IMG/VR virus record: IMGVR_UViG_3300027365_000011 | Coordinates: 19,478-83,477 of that record | DNA length: 64,000 nucleotides | Direction: 5' to 3' (one strand) | DNA from: a virus | Shown: positions 9,043 to 16,798 of the stretch, piece by piece | How positions within the stretch are numbered: position 1 is the stretch's first letter | Layout: each line of letters starts with the position of its first letter | Position numbers and translations under genes: made by a program | Notes under the pieces: model-generated | Told to the model about the DNA's origin: nothing | Databases searched by the model: none | The model's input: only the letters and a program-made list of their open reading frames with translations

Positions 9043-9411
9043 ATGTACGACGAATTGGACCACTACCTGGCCATGGATACGGCCGGGATCAAGCAATACG
9101 CCGGAGGCGCGGGACTCAACAACCGCATCCACGACTGGCTGGCCACCCCCGAGGGAACGGTGGCGGACGATCCGGGCTGGGGGCATCCGCTGCGCCCCCT
9201 GTGGCACGACCCGCAATCCCCAACCCTGTCGCTGCAGATCGAAATGGCCATCGTGCGCAAGCTGCCCGCGGACGTGCGCGACGTGCGCATCCGTCGGATC
9301 GGCGTAGCGTTCACGGCCATCGACCGCTGCGCGGTGGAGGTCGTTCACGACCTGGGCACCTACCAAGACGAGATCACGCTGGGAGAGGACGCATCCCGTG
9401 GCACTATCTGA
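9043..9411 (+). CDS. Baseplate wedge protein, gp25-like
   Basis: ATG 9043 lies behind CAGGG with good spacing; a TTG at 9037 is the alternative. The 122-residue product matches the gp25/lysozyme-like wedge pattern: NNRIHDWLATPEGTVADDPG near residue 26, then LSLQIEMAIVRKLPADVRDV. This subunit joins the baseplate wedge to the sheath in T4 and related tails. It overlaps the next gene by 14 bases, as is common for the gp25-gp6 pair. Confidence 0.8.
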   Translation: MYDELDHYLAMDTAGIKQYAGGAGLNNRIHDWLATPEGTVADDPGWGHPLRPLWHDPQSPTLSLQIEMAIVRKLPADVRDVRIRRIGVAFTAIDRCAVEVVHDLGTYQDEITLGEDASRGTI

Positions 9412-10792
9412 AATGTTCATCGATGAAGACCAGGCGCTGGCGGAGTTCAAGCGCATCCTGACCGGCCTCCCGGGGTACGCCCACCTGGAGAACAGCCAGA
9501 TCATCGAGTCGATGTCGCTGTTCCAGTCGTGGGCGCTGCGCCATGCCAACTGGCGCGCCGAGCGCGTCTATCAGGAGGCGTTCCTGAGCACCGCGCTCAA
9601 TCGCTCGAGCGTGCTCGCCCACGCCGAAGGCCGCCAGTATGTCCCGCGCAAGCCGACCCCCAGCCGCGGCACGGTGGCGCTGGCCAACAATGGCGACCAG
9701 CCGGTGGTGTTCCCGGCCGGGACGCGCTGGATCGGCGCCAACCAGCTCCCCTACCAGAACGTCGATGACGTGGTGGTCCCGGCCGGGGGCGCAACCACGG
9801 CCGAGTTCCGGCAGACGGAGCCGCAGTCGTTCCGCTTCACTGTCGAGGAACGCACCCCCTTCTACGAGGTGGCCCTGGACCGTGGCGCGTCCCGGGAGGT
9901 CGCCGAGATTGGCGTCACGATCGATGGCGAGCCCTGGGTCTATCGCTCGCGCCTGATGAACACCGGGCGCGATGACCACGCCTATGACGAGTTCTACACC
10001 ACCCTGGACGAGATCGGGATTCGCTTCGGCAACGGTATCTTCGGCGCCATGCCGCCCGGCGGGGCGAGCATCGAGGTCGAGGCCAGCATGACCCGCGGGC
10101 AGACCGAGCTGCTGCCCGGGCAGGAGATGCGTTACCTGAGCGGCAGCCCCGATCGCAACGTCGGGATGGTGGAGGCGCGCACCCGGACGGCGATCACCGG
10201 CGGCCGCCCGCGCGAGGACATCGAGGAAATCCGGCGCAATGCGCTGTACTACCCGCTGTATGACGAGCAACTGACCTGGCGCGACGACTACCGCTTCACG
10301 ATCCGCCGCCAGTGGCCCGAAGTGGTATGGGTCAGCGTGTGGGGAGAGCAGGAGCAGGAGCGCGTGCATGGCCCCAGCGTCGACCATATCGGCAAGATAT
10401 ACGTCAGCGCCTATGCCCCCGACAGGCCCGATGTCCTGGACGAGATCGTGACTCGCCTGGAGGCGCCCATCAGCCGCGGCTATGTCGCGGTTCCCCCCAA
10501 GCTCAAGCCGTTCGCCATCCGGCTGCAGGGCACGATTGCCCGCGACATCCCCATGTCCAGCGCCGTCAGCGACGTGAAGCGCGTCCTACATGACGCTTAC
10601 CACCGGGACAGCCCCAAGCGGCGCGAAACGATCAAGCTCAAGGACTTCTACCGGCTGGTCAGCAGCACCGGGCACTTCGAGATGGGCGACTTCACCGTGG
10701 AGCTGTTCGGCGACAAGGAGAGCAACGGGCTCAACGATCTGGTCTACCTGGACTTCACCCAGTCCGAGATCGATGTGGGGTATGACGGATGA
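9398..10792 (+). CDS. Baseplate wedge protein, J/gp6-like
   Basis: The gene starts with GTG 9398 and encodes 464 residues. The N-terminus resembles baseplate J proteins (LALANNGDQPVVFPAGTRWI-like region near residue 95) and the middle carries FYTTLDEIGIRFGNGIFG, a classic gpJ/gp6 motif (residues about 196-215). Together with gp25 it forms the wedge that encircles the hub. Order gp25, J-like, I-like is the same as in P2 and many other contractile tails. Its stop overlaps the next start by 4 bases. Confidence 0.85.
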   Translation: MALSEMFIDEDQALAEFKRILTGLPGYAHLENSQIIESMSLFQSWALRHANWRAERVYQEAFLSTALNRSSVLAHAEGRQYVPRKPTPSRGTVALANNGDQPVVFPAGTRWIGANQLPYQNVDDVVVPAGGATTAEFRQTEPQSFRFTVEERTPFYEVALDRGASREVAEIGVTIDGEPWVYRSRLMNTGRDDHAYDEFYTTLDEIGIRFGNGIFGAMPPGGASIEVEASMTRGQTELLPGQEMRYLSGSPDRNVGMVEARTRTAITGGRPREDIEEIRRNALYYPLYDEQLTWRDDYRFTIRRQWPEVVWVSVWGEQEQERVHGPSVDHIGKIYVSAYAPDRPDVLDEIVTRLEAPISRGYVAVPPKLKPFAIRLQGTIARDIPMSSAVSDVKRVLHDAYHRDSPKRRETIKLKDFYRLVSSTGHFEMGDFTVELFGDKESNGLNDLVYLDFTQSEIDVGYDG

Positions 10793-11928
10793 GCTGGCTA
10801 CTGGAGAGGCTGACCCCCTACAAGCAGTCCCAGCCCCGCTGGGCGGATCTGGCGCGCGCCCTGGAGACCTACTGGGACACCTACAACGCCCCGGCCCTGG
10901 ATCGCATCGAGGCCATGCGGTCGGTGTTTTCCGCTGACGAAGAAGACATCAGGGCGCTGCTGGACGAGGCCGGCATCAAGTTCGAGGTGGCCGTGCCGCT
11001 GGTCCGCGAGAACCGCGCGTTCGCCTATGCGTGGCGCGCCTACGAAGTGCATCGCAAGGATCGCCAGGCCACGCTCGAGCAGATACTGGCTCGCGACTAC
11101 TCGGGGACGTTCGTGCGCTGGATGCCGCTGTATGCCCCGCGCAACCTGCCCTACGGCGATATGTTCCTGGCGGAGCCAGAAGTGACCGCCATGGGGATGA
11201 CCCGCGCCGATGTTCATGACACCTACCGCGGCAAGGTGGCGGCCAACCTGACCGGGCTGACCGCCAGCGGGATTCGCAAGGAGGCCTTTCGCTCCGCGGT
11301 ACGCCGCAAGGTCGAGACCCTGCGCCCGGCGCATATCGTCTACGACGGCGAGATGTTCTTCCAGGTGTTCCGGGCAGAGATCGACCCGTTCCAGTCGGGC
11401 AGCACGACCCGCAAGAGCGCGTCGCACACTCACCTGATGCTGGCGCTGTCTCCCTACCGTTTCGATGACCTGGCCGCGGACGTGGCCATCCTGGATCACC
11501 AGCCCCTGGGCACGCTGCGCCACAAGGACGGCCGCCGTCACCATGTCGAGGCCTGGCCGGCAGGCCAGCCCTGGAGCCTGGACGCCGGCAGCACGGTCGA
11601 CGGCGATTATCTGCCACTCCCCGGTATCGAGGGGGATTCCCGGTCGCGCGTCGGCTCGCTGGGGAAAGGCGCGTCCCAGTCTTTCCTGACAGGAAAAATT
11701 ACCCTTAAAGCTACTGCCGAGACGGCTTTTTCGTTACCATTTGATACGCTGATTAACCACTCATTTACATTGGCTGCCAGTGCCAGCGCGGAAACCAATC
11801 GTGACACGGTGGCCCGGAGCGCCCCCGCCGCCACCCGGCGAGCAGCCATAAGCGGAGGCCCCCGGATGGATGACGTGCCCGCTGACTTCGCCCCACTGGA
11901 CATGATCTACGAGGCTGCCCATGGCTGA
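10789..11928 (+). CDS. Baseplate/tail protein in the gpI position
   Basis: The 379-residue protein starts 4 bases inside the J-like gene. Helical N-terminal segments (ALDRIEAMRSVFSADEEDIR; RWMPLYAPRNLPYGDMF) fit a gpI or gp53-like baseplate protein. Residues about 295-330 come from a distinctly AT-richer patch (about 11690-11780) with a polar beta-type sequence, unlike the rest of the gene. That patch may mark an insertion or recombination join at the tail-fibre end. Confidence 0.6.
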   Translation: MSWLLERLTPYKQSQPRWADLARALETYWDTYNAPALDRIEAMRSVFSADEEDIRALLDEAGIKFEVAVPLVRENRAFAYAWRAYEVHRKDRQATLEQILARDYSGTFVRWMPLYAPRNLPYGDMFLAEPEVTAMGMTRADVHDTYRGKVAANLTGLTASGIRKEAFRSAVRRKVETLRPAHIVYDGEMFFQVFRAEIDPFQSGSTTRKSASHTHLMLALSPYRFDDLAADVAILDHQPLGTLRHKDGRRHHVEAWPAGQPWSLDAGSTVDGDYLPLPGIEGDSRSRVGSLGKGASQSFLTGKITLKATAETAFSLPFDTLINHSFTLAASASAETNRDTVARSAPAATRRAAISGGPRMDDVPADFAPLDMIYEAAHG

Positions 11929-12370
11929 CGATTTGACCTGGAAAAGCGCCAAGCTACTGCCGCGCTTCTACGACAGCATTGCTCGCTCACTTATCGGCGC
12001 GGCGCCCTGCCGGCCCATCGTCAAGTTCAAGGCGGGGCATGGCTATGTGGACGAAAGCGTTGACCCGCCCGTGTTCCTCGAGGTGCCGGACGACCTGATC
12101 GACGTGCCCAACGTCTTCTATGAAGGCACCCCCGAGCTAGCGCACTCGGACGGTCGCATCCTGGCCCGCTGCCATATTCCCAAGGGCAGCGTGACCGACC
12201 CTCGCAAGTACAGCATGACGGGGCTGTACGACGACCAGGGCAGCCTGGTGGCTGTCTGCCTCGATCTTCCCGACTGGCTGGTGCCCAGCGACTGGCACAC
12301 CACGTTCGCCTACATCGACTTCCCCAACGTGGGGGAAAACCCGCCCCAGGTACTTGAGGATGTCGTGTAA
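11921..12370 (+). CDS. Tail-end protein, possible fibre-associated, unknown
   Basis: The 149-residue protein overlaps the previous gene by 8 bases. It has repeated aromatic, Pro and Asp patterns (VDESVDPPVFLEVPDDLIDV; YIDFPNVGENPPQVLEDVV) and no enzyme motif. The place, behind the baseplate genes and before a small beta-rich protein, suggests a fibre attachment protein. Its stop overlaps the next ATG by one base (TAATG). Confidence 0.55.
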   Translation: MADDLTWKSAKLLPRFYDSIARSLIGAAPCRPIVKFKAGHGYVDESVDPPVFLEVPDDLIDVPNVFYEGTPELAHSDGRILARCHIPKGSVTDPRKYSMTGLYDDQGSLVAVCLDLPDWLVPSDWHTTFAYIDFPNVGENPPQVLEDVV

Positions 12371-12894
12371 TGGCTATCCAGGCTGACATTTCCTGGCGAG
12401 AGCAGTATGTCTCGCACGCGCTCAACCGGAAGTTCACCGGCATCATCCCCATCGGGGTCTACCAGGGGTTCGCCTGCACGGTCGACGCTGCCGGCGCTGT
12501 CACCGTGGGCAACGACGGTGTGGCCGGCGTGGCCGTTGCCGAAGTGAACGGCTATTCGGTGACAGTCCGCATGGATGCCCCCGAAACCGTACAGACGGCC
12601 CCGGCTGCGCCCTATGTCGTGCTGGTGCCCTACTACGCCATCGGCGTTGCCACCCGCGTCGACCTGCAAGCCGTCGCCACTCCGGAAAGCCACCACCTGA
12701 TTCTCACGAAAGCGGTCCAGGGCAGCGATGGCGCGTGGCAACTGGACGACAGCGAGCGCCAGGTTGCCACCTGGCGAACCGCCGACAGCGAGACGCTGGC
12801 GCAGATGGCCTCGGCCCAGGTAGAGACGATGGAGCGCCAGCTTGCCCTCCAGGAGCGCGTCTATGCGCTCGAACAAGCCAGTACGACAGGATAG
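12370..12894 (+). CDS. Tail-end beta-rich protein with C-terminal helix, unknown
   Basis: The 174-residue product has an N-terminal beta-rich half (GVYQGFACTVDAAGAVTVGN) and ends in a long amphipathic helix (SETLAQMASAQVETMERQLA) likely to form a trimeric or dimeric coiled coil. This is the design of short fibre or tail-tip proteins. It is the last recognisable tail gene before the dar-type block. No family is identified. Confidence 0.55.
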   Translation: MAIQADISWREQYVSHALNRKFTGIIPIGVYQGFACTVDAAGAVTVGNDGVAGVAVAEVNGYSVTVRMDAPETVQTAPAAPYVVLVPYYAIGVATRVDLQAVATPESHHLILTKAVQGSDGAWQLDDSERQVATWRTADSETLAQMASAQVETMERQLALQERVYALEQASTTG

Positions 12895-12899
12895 TCACC

Positions 12900-13451
12900 A
12901 TGCGACAGAACTATGCGACATTCGACTTTGCCAACTTCGACGAGAAGGGCTTGTCGGGCGTCAAGGAGGCGTTCGAGCGCGCCGGCGTCACGGTCATCGA
13001 CCTCGAGGCCAGCAACCGCTCCCGCCGCATGTCCGGCTTCGCCACCAAGTCCGCCACGTTCTATTTCGAGGATGGCCAGACCATCACCCTGCGCATCAAG
13101 GGCGACGGCGACGTGTTCCAGGTGAAGCTCAACAGCCGCGTCGTGCCGATCCGCAACGTCCACAGCATGAAAGAGGCCGTGGGCGAGATGGCCCGCTACC
13201 TGCAGGCCAATGCGCCGGCGTGGAAGAAGGCCCAGCGGCGCAAGCAGCAGCGCGCCAAGGTTGACGAAAAGGACATGAAGGCCAAGCCGCTGCCCCGCGC
13301 CAAGAAGATCGAGGCGCTGGAAGCCGATGTGGCCGAGCTGGATTCGTCGCTGTCCGACCTCGCCAGCGAGAAGGACGACCTTACCAAGCAGCTCGATGAG
13401 CGCCAGCAGACCATCCAGACCCTGGAGCAGCAGATCCAGGACGCCGCATAA
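12900..13451 (+). CDS. DarA N-domain-like protein with C-terminal coiled coil
   Basis: ATG 12900 gives 183 residues. The first 105 follow the pattern of the DarA N-terminal domain of the next gene: ATFYFEDGQTITLRIKGDGD matches VTFTFSDGQTVSILFHSPGS there, and both continue into a conserved helix. Residues 110-183 form a Lys-rich linker and a coiled coil (LASEKDDLTKQLDERQQTIQ). In P1, DarA is an internal head protein needed for anti-restriction; this is probably a duplicated, shortened version. An AAGGAG site in its stop region serves the next gene. Confidence 0.6.
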   Translation: MRQNYATFDFANFDEKGLSGVKEAFERAGVTVIDLEASNRSRRMSGFATKSATFYFEDGQTITLRIKGDGDVFQVKLNSRVVPIRNVHSMKEAVGEMARYLQANAPAWKKAQRRKQQRAKVDEKDMKAKPLPRAKKIEALEADVAELDSSLSDLASEKDDLTKQLDERQQTIQTLEQQIQDAA

Positions 13452-13461
13452 GGAGCCCCCA

Positions 13462-15951
13462 ATGACCCCGATCAACGATGGCATCGCCATCCGCGACGTG
13501 GTGCTGCCCGCCCAGGGCTTCACCGATGCCCAGCTACGCTCGGCCTTCTACGACCTGACCGCCAGCCCCGAGCAAGCGGACCTGCTGCTCGAGGACTGTA
13601 CCCCGGAAGATGCCGACGCCATTCTCAATCCCGGCCAGGATCTCGTCACCGAGGCCGTGTCGACGGTCAAGAACCGCATCGACCGCACCATGTCGGCCGT
13701 CGCGCGCGTGCTCAAGCGCTACGCCAGCGATGACGTGACGCCCTATGACATGCCCAGCATCGGCCCCGATCGCAAGAACAGCCTGTTCGCCTACAAGACG
13801 GTGACATTCACGTTCAGCGACGGGCAAACGGTCTCGATCCTGTTCCACTCCCCGGGCAGCGACCCGATGAAGCTGCGCGCCGACGACACCCTGATCGCCT
13901 ATCGCTGGATGCTCAACAAGCGCGACATCACCGCCACGGTTTCCCCGGAAGGCGGCCGCGACATCGACATCAACACCATGGGCAAGCGGATCATGCAGTT
14001 GGTGTCGGCGAACAGCGAGAAGTTCAAGGCCAACAACGCCAAGCGCCAGGAACAGCAGGCGAAGCTGGACGACCTGCAGAGCCAGCAGGCCGAGAAAAGC
14101 CAGCGCGTCGATGCGCTGACCCAGGAGAACGCCGACCTGACGAAGCAGGTCGAGGCGGCCGACGCTCGCATCGAGAAGCTGCGCGACAAGCTCGCCGACC
14201 TGGGCGAAGGCAGCCGCGACGGTAGCGGTGCCGGGGCGGGTAGCGGGCGGGCCACGCGCGAGGCTGAACAGTCGGCCAACAGTCCTGAGCAGGTCGACAC
14301 CGTGGACGGCTGGCAAGTCAGCACCGGGCCGTTTGTCGACTTCACACTGACCGCGCAATCCGCGCTGGGCGTCGACTCCACGCTAGTCAACGTCACGTCG
14401 ACCGACGGGACCGCCATCGGGACCATCGACCGCTCGGACCTCGACGCCTTCATCCGCGGCGATGTCGCCGTTTTCACGCCGGTCGATAACTGGGAAGCGA
14501 AGTTCTCGCAGTCGCTGAAAGAAAAGATGGGGCTGGCCGAGCCGTCAGGCGGCGAACCCACCCCGCCGTCCGATCTCGCCGCGCTTGACCAGCGGCTGGC
14601 GCGCGACATCGCCGGCAGCATTGGCATGGTCATGCGGATTGACAACGGGGAGGAGCCGGGCATGAACCGCTCCGCGTTCACGTCCAGCATCGCCGGCAAG
14701 ATCAAGACTCAGGCCCGGAACGGCAACACCGAAATCGTCGATGCCATCCTGCTGAAAGTCGCCAAGGCCTCGCTCGAGCATTCCAAGCCGGTGCTGGCCG
14801 CCCGCAACGCCGCCTGGAAGGCCAACGGCCACGACATGGATTACTACCTGGAGATGGCCAAGGGCCAGGCTGGCGGCGGCGAAGGCACCACATGGGGCGA
14901 TGAGAAAACCAGTGGTAGCGAATCCGGCGAGACAACGGACCCCAACATCGGTCGCGAATGGGGCTCTGAGTGGGGGCGTCAGCGCATTGTCGAGCGCGAA
15001 CAGCACCCGACTGGCGATATGTACCTGGTCGAGACCGTTGATGGCGAGAAGATTGGCCAGCAGCGGAAGTACCCCGTCGAAGGTATCGACGAGACGATTC
15101 GCCGCCAGGAATACAAGCTGACCGACGCCTATCAGGATGAGCAGCGCCAAGCCGAGGAAGATCGACGCCTCCGCGAAGAACGCGATCAGCGCCAGGCCGC
15201 CGAGCGTGACGCACAGAACGCGGAAATCCAGGCGTTTGCCGACTCTCGCGGCATGTCCACCCCCGGCGCAGCCAAGGCGCGCGATGCGCTCCTGGTCAAG
15301 ATGAGATTCGACGGCTCTGTCATGACTCGGAAGAAAGCCATTGAAGGCGTGGTGGCTGATGGCGGCACGATCACCGGCGAAGGCGCGGAGCGACGCCTGA
15401 TGATGGGTGATGGCTCGTTCTACGAGCAAAAGACCATCACCAAGACAGGTATGGACTATGCCGAATACCTGATTTCTCAGCGCACCACCGGCGAGGAAAC
15501 CACCGTGACCGACACCGACCGCGGCTCATCGAAGGCGCGCCGAGAGGCTGCGAAAGAAACCATTGCGCCCTGGAGAAAAGCGATTGAGTCGGGCGTCTCC
15601 CCCTCTGCTGACGAAGCGGCGGCTTGGGCCGAGTTTCAGCGGGCCTACCCTATCGAAGCCGCCGGAGTGAAAAACGAGCTTTCCGAGGCCATCGGCTGGG
15701 AGAGGTTTGTAGAGCTTGCCGAAGGTGGCAAGGAAGGCGGCGAGAGCGGCACCGAAACCGACCGCATCCGGGGAGAACTGCAGTCGTTGATCGACAGCGA
15801 GACGGATACCGGCGTGTTCGACCAGCGCCTGGATGAACTGGCCGACGAGGCGGAGAAGGCTGACGCCATGGACGAGCTGGACGACGTTCTGAACGCCGCC
15901 GCTGACCGCCTGACCGAGCTGCTGAACCAGGAGGCCGCCAATGTCGCTTGA
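13462..15951 (+). CDS. DarA-like anti-restriction / internal head protein
   Basis: The ATG at 13462 sits behind AAGGAG, giving 829 residues. Residues about 1-200 match the 'defence against restriction A' N-terminal domain from memory (VTFTFSDGQTVSILFHSPGS; AYRWMLNKRDITATVSPEGG; INTMGKRIMQLVSANSEKF). A coiled coil follows (about 195-255), then polar, repeat-poor sequence with many Glu and Arg. In phage P1, DarA is carried in the head and protects incoming DNA from type I restriction. The neighbouring DdrB- and DarB-like genes support the call. The long C-terminal part has no recognised domain. Confidence 0.75.
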   Translation: MTPINDGIAIRDVVLPAQGFTDAQLRSAFYDLTASPEQADLLLEDCTPEDADAILNPGQDLVTEAVSTVKNRIDRTMSAVARVLKRYASDDVTPYDMPSIGPDRKNSLFAYKTVTFTFSDGQTVSILFHSPGSDPMKLRADDTLIAYRWMLNKRDITATVSPEGGRDIDINTMGKRIMQLVSANSEKFKANNAKRQEQQAKLDDLQSQQAEKSQRVDALTQENADLTKQVEAADARIEKLRDKLADLGEGSRDGSGAGAGSGRATREAEQSANSPEQVDTVDGWQVSTGPFVDFTLTAQSALGVDSTLVNVTSTDGTAIGTIDRSDLDAFIRGDVAVFTPVDNWEAKFSQSLKEKMGLAEPSGGEPTPPSDLAALDQRLARDIAGSIGMVMRIDNGEEPGMNRSAFTSSIAGKIKTQARNGNTEIVDAILLKVAKASLEHSKPVLAARNAAWKANGHDMDYYLEMAKGQAGGGEGTTWGDEKTSGSESGETTDPNIGREWGSEWGRQRIVEREQHPTGDMYLVETVDGEKIGQQRKYPVEGIDETIRRQEYKLTDAYQDEQRQAEEDRRLREERDQRQAAERDAQNAEIQAFADSRGMSTPGAAKARDALLVKMRFDGSVMTRKKAIEGVVADGGTITGEGAERRLMMGDGSFYEQKTITKTGMDYAEYLISQRTTGEETTVTDTDRGSSKARREAAKETIAPWRKAIESGVSPSADEAAAWAEFQRAYPIEAAGVKNELSEAIGWERFVELAEGGKEGGESGTETDRIRGELQSLIDSETDTGVFDQRLDELADEAEKADAMDELDDVLNAAADRLTELLNQEAANVA

Positions 15952-16798
15952 TTTCCGTGAAAAACGCCGCTTGCAGAAGGTCGTTGCCGAGAAGCAGGCC
16001 GCCCTCCGGGGCGGCGACCTGGGCTTCAAGGCCAAGCGGGAAGCGCAGAAGGCCATGCGCGACGCCCTGACCAAGCTGGGGGCCGGTGGCAAGGCGCCAG
16101 CACCCGCTGGCCCCTCCCCCATCGACCCGGCCAAGCTGAGCCCCGGCGATCCCGTCGAATGGCGCAACGAGATGGGCACAATCCGCGGCAACTACCGCGG
16201 CGTGACCGACGACGGCCGCCATGCGGTGATTGTCCATGACGGCGGCAAGCAGACCTCCGCCCCGGTCGGCGAGGTGTTCCCGGTGGAGGAGCGTGCCCCG
16301 GAGATTCCGCCCCGTGCGCGCAAGGCCTTTGATCGACTCGTACTTCCCCTGACCGGCGTGGCCGAGGGGCTGGAGAGCGCCCGCGCGACCGACCGCAAGT
16401 TCAACGGCGACGGCCGCTATGCCGGCGAGTTCATGGCCAAGGAAGAAACCCGGGGGCGCCTTGCGGATGCGGAGAAGGCTATCAGCGAGCGATTGGGACG
16501 GATCGAGGATCAGTCCATGCTGGAAGCGGCGCGCGCCTATATCGACGCCCAGCGCCCGGACCTGACGCTGACCCAGGCCGAGCAAGAATGGCGCGACAGC
16601 ATCGCCAATGACGAGCCGGTGGCCGGCAATGTCACCCTCACCGCCCAGGCCGTGCGCGGTGACTTCAATGACCTGGCCCTGCCCGAGTTCATCAACAAGC
16701 TGAAAGAAGCCTACGGCGCGGATGAAGACCTCGACGGCGCGAAGAATGCGGCCGTGGGCTACCTGGAAGCCAACCGGGACGAGCTGGAGGCCGCCTGA
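15941..16798 (+). CDS. Dar-block protein, unknown function
   Basis: The 285-residue protein starts 11 bases inside the DarA-like gene and its stop overlaps the DdrB-like start, so all three are translationally coupled. The N-terminus is a basic helix (REKRRLQKVVAEKQAALRGG), followed by a Pro/Ala linker, a short beta unit resembling an SH3/KOW fold (SPGDPVEWRNEMGTIRGNYR) and a helical C-terminal half. It is probably ejected with DNA or used in head assembly like its neighbours. No homologue is named with confidence. Confidence 0.6.
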   Translation: MSLDFREKRRLQKVVAEKQAALRGGDLGFKAKREAQKAMRDALTKLGAGGKAPAPAGPSPIDPAKLSPGDPVEWRNEMGTIRGNYRGVTDDGRHAVIVHDGGKQTSAPVGEVFPVEERAPEIPPRARKAFDRLVLPLTGVAEGLESARATDRKFNGDGRYAGEFMAKEETRGRLADAEKAISERLGRIEDQSMLEAARAYIDAQRPDLTLTQAEQEWRDSIANDEPVAGNVTLTAQAVRGDFNDLALPEFINKLKEAYGADEDLDGAKNAAVGYLEANRDELEAA

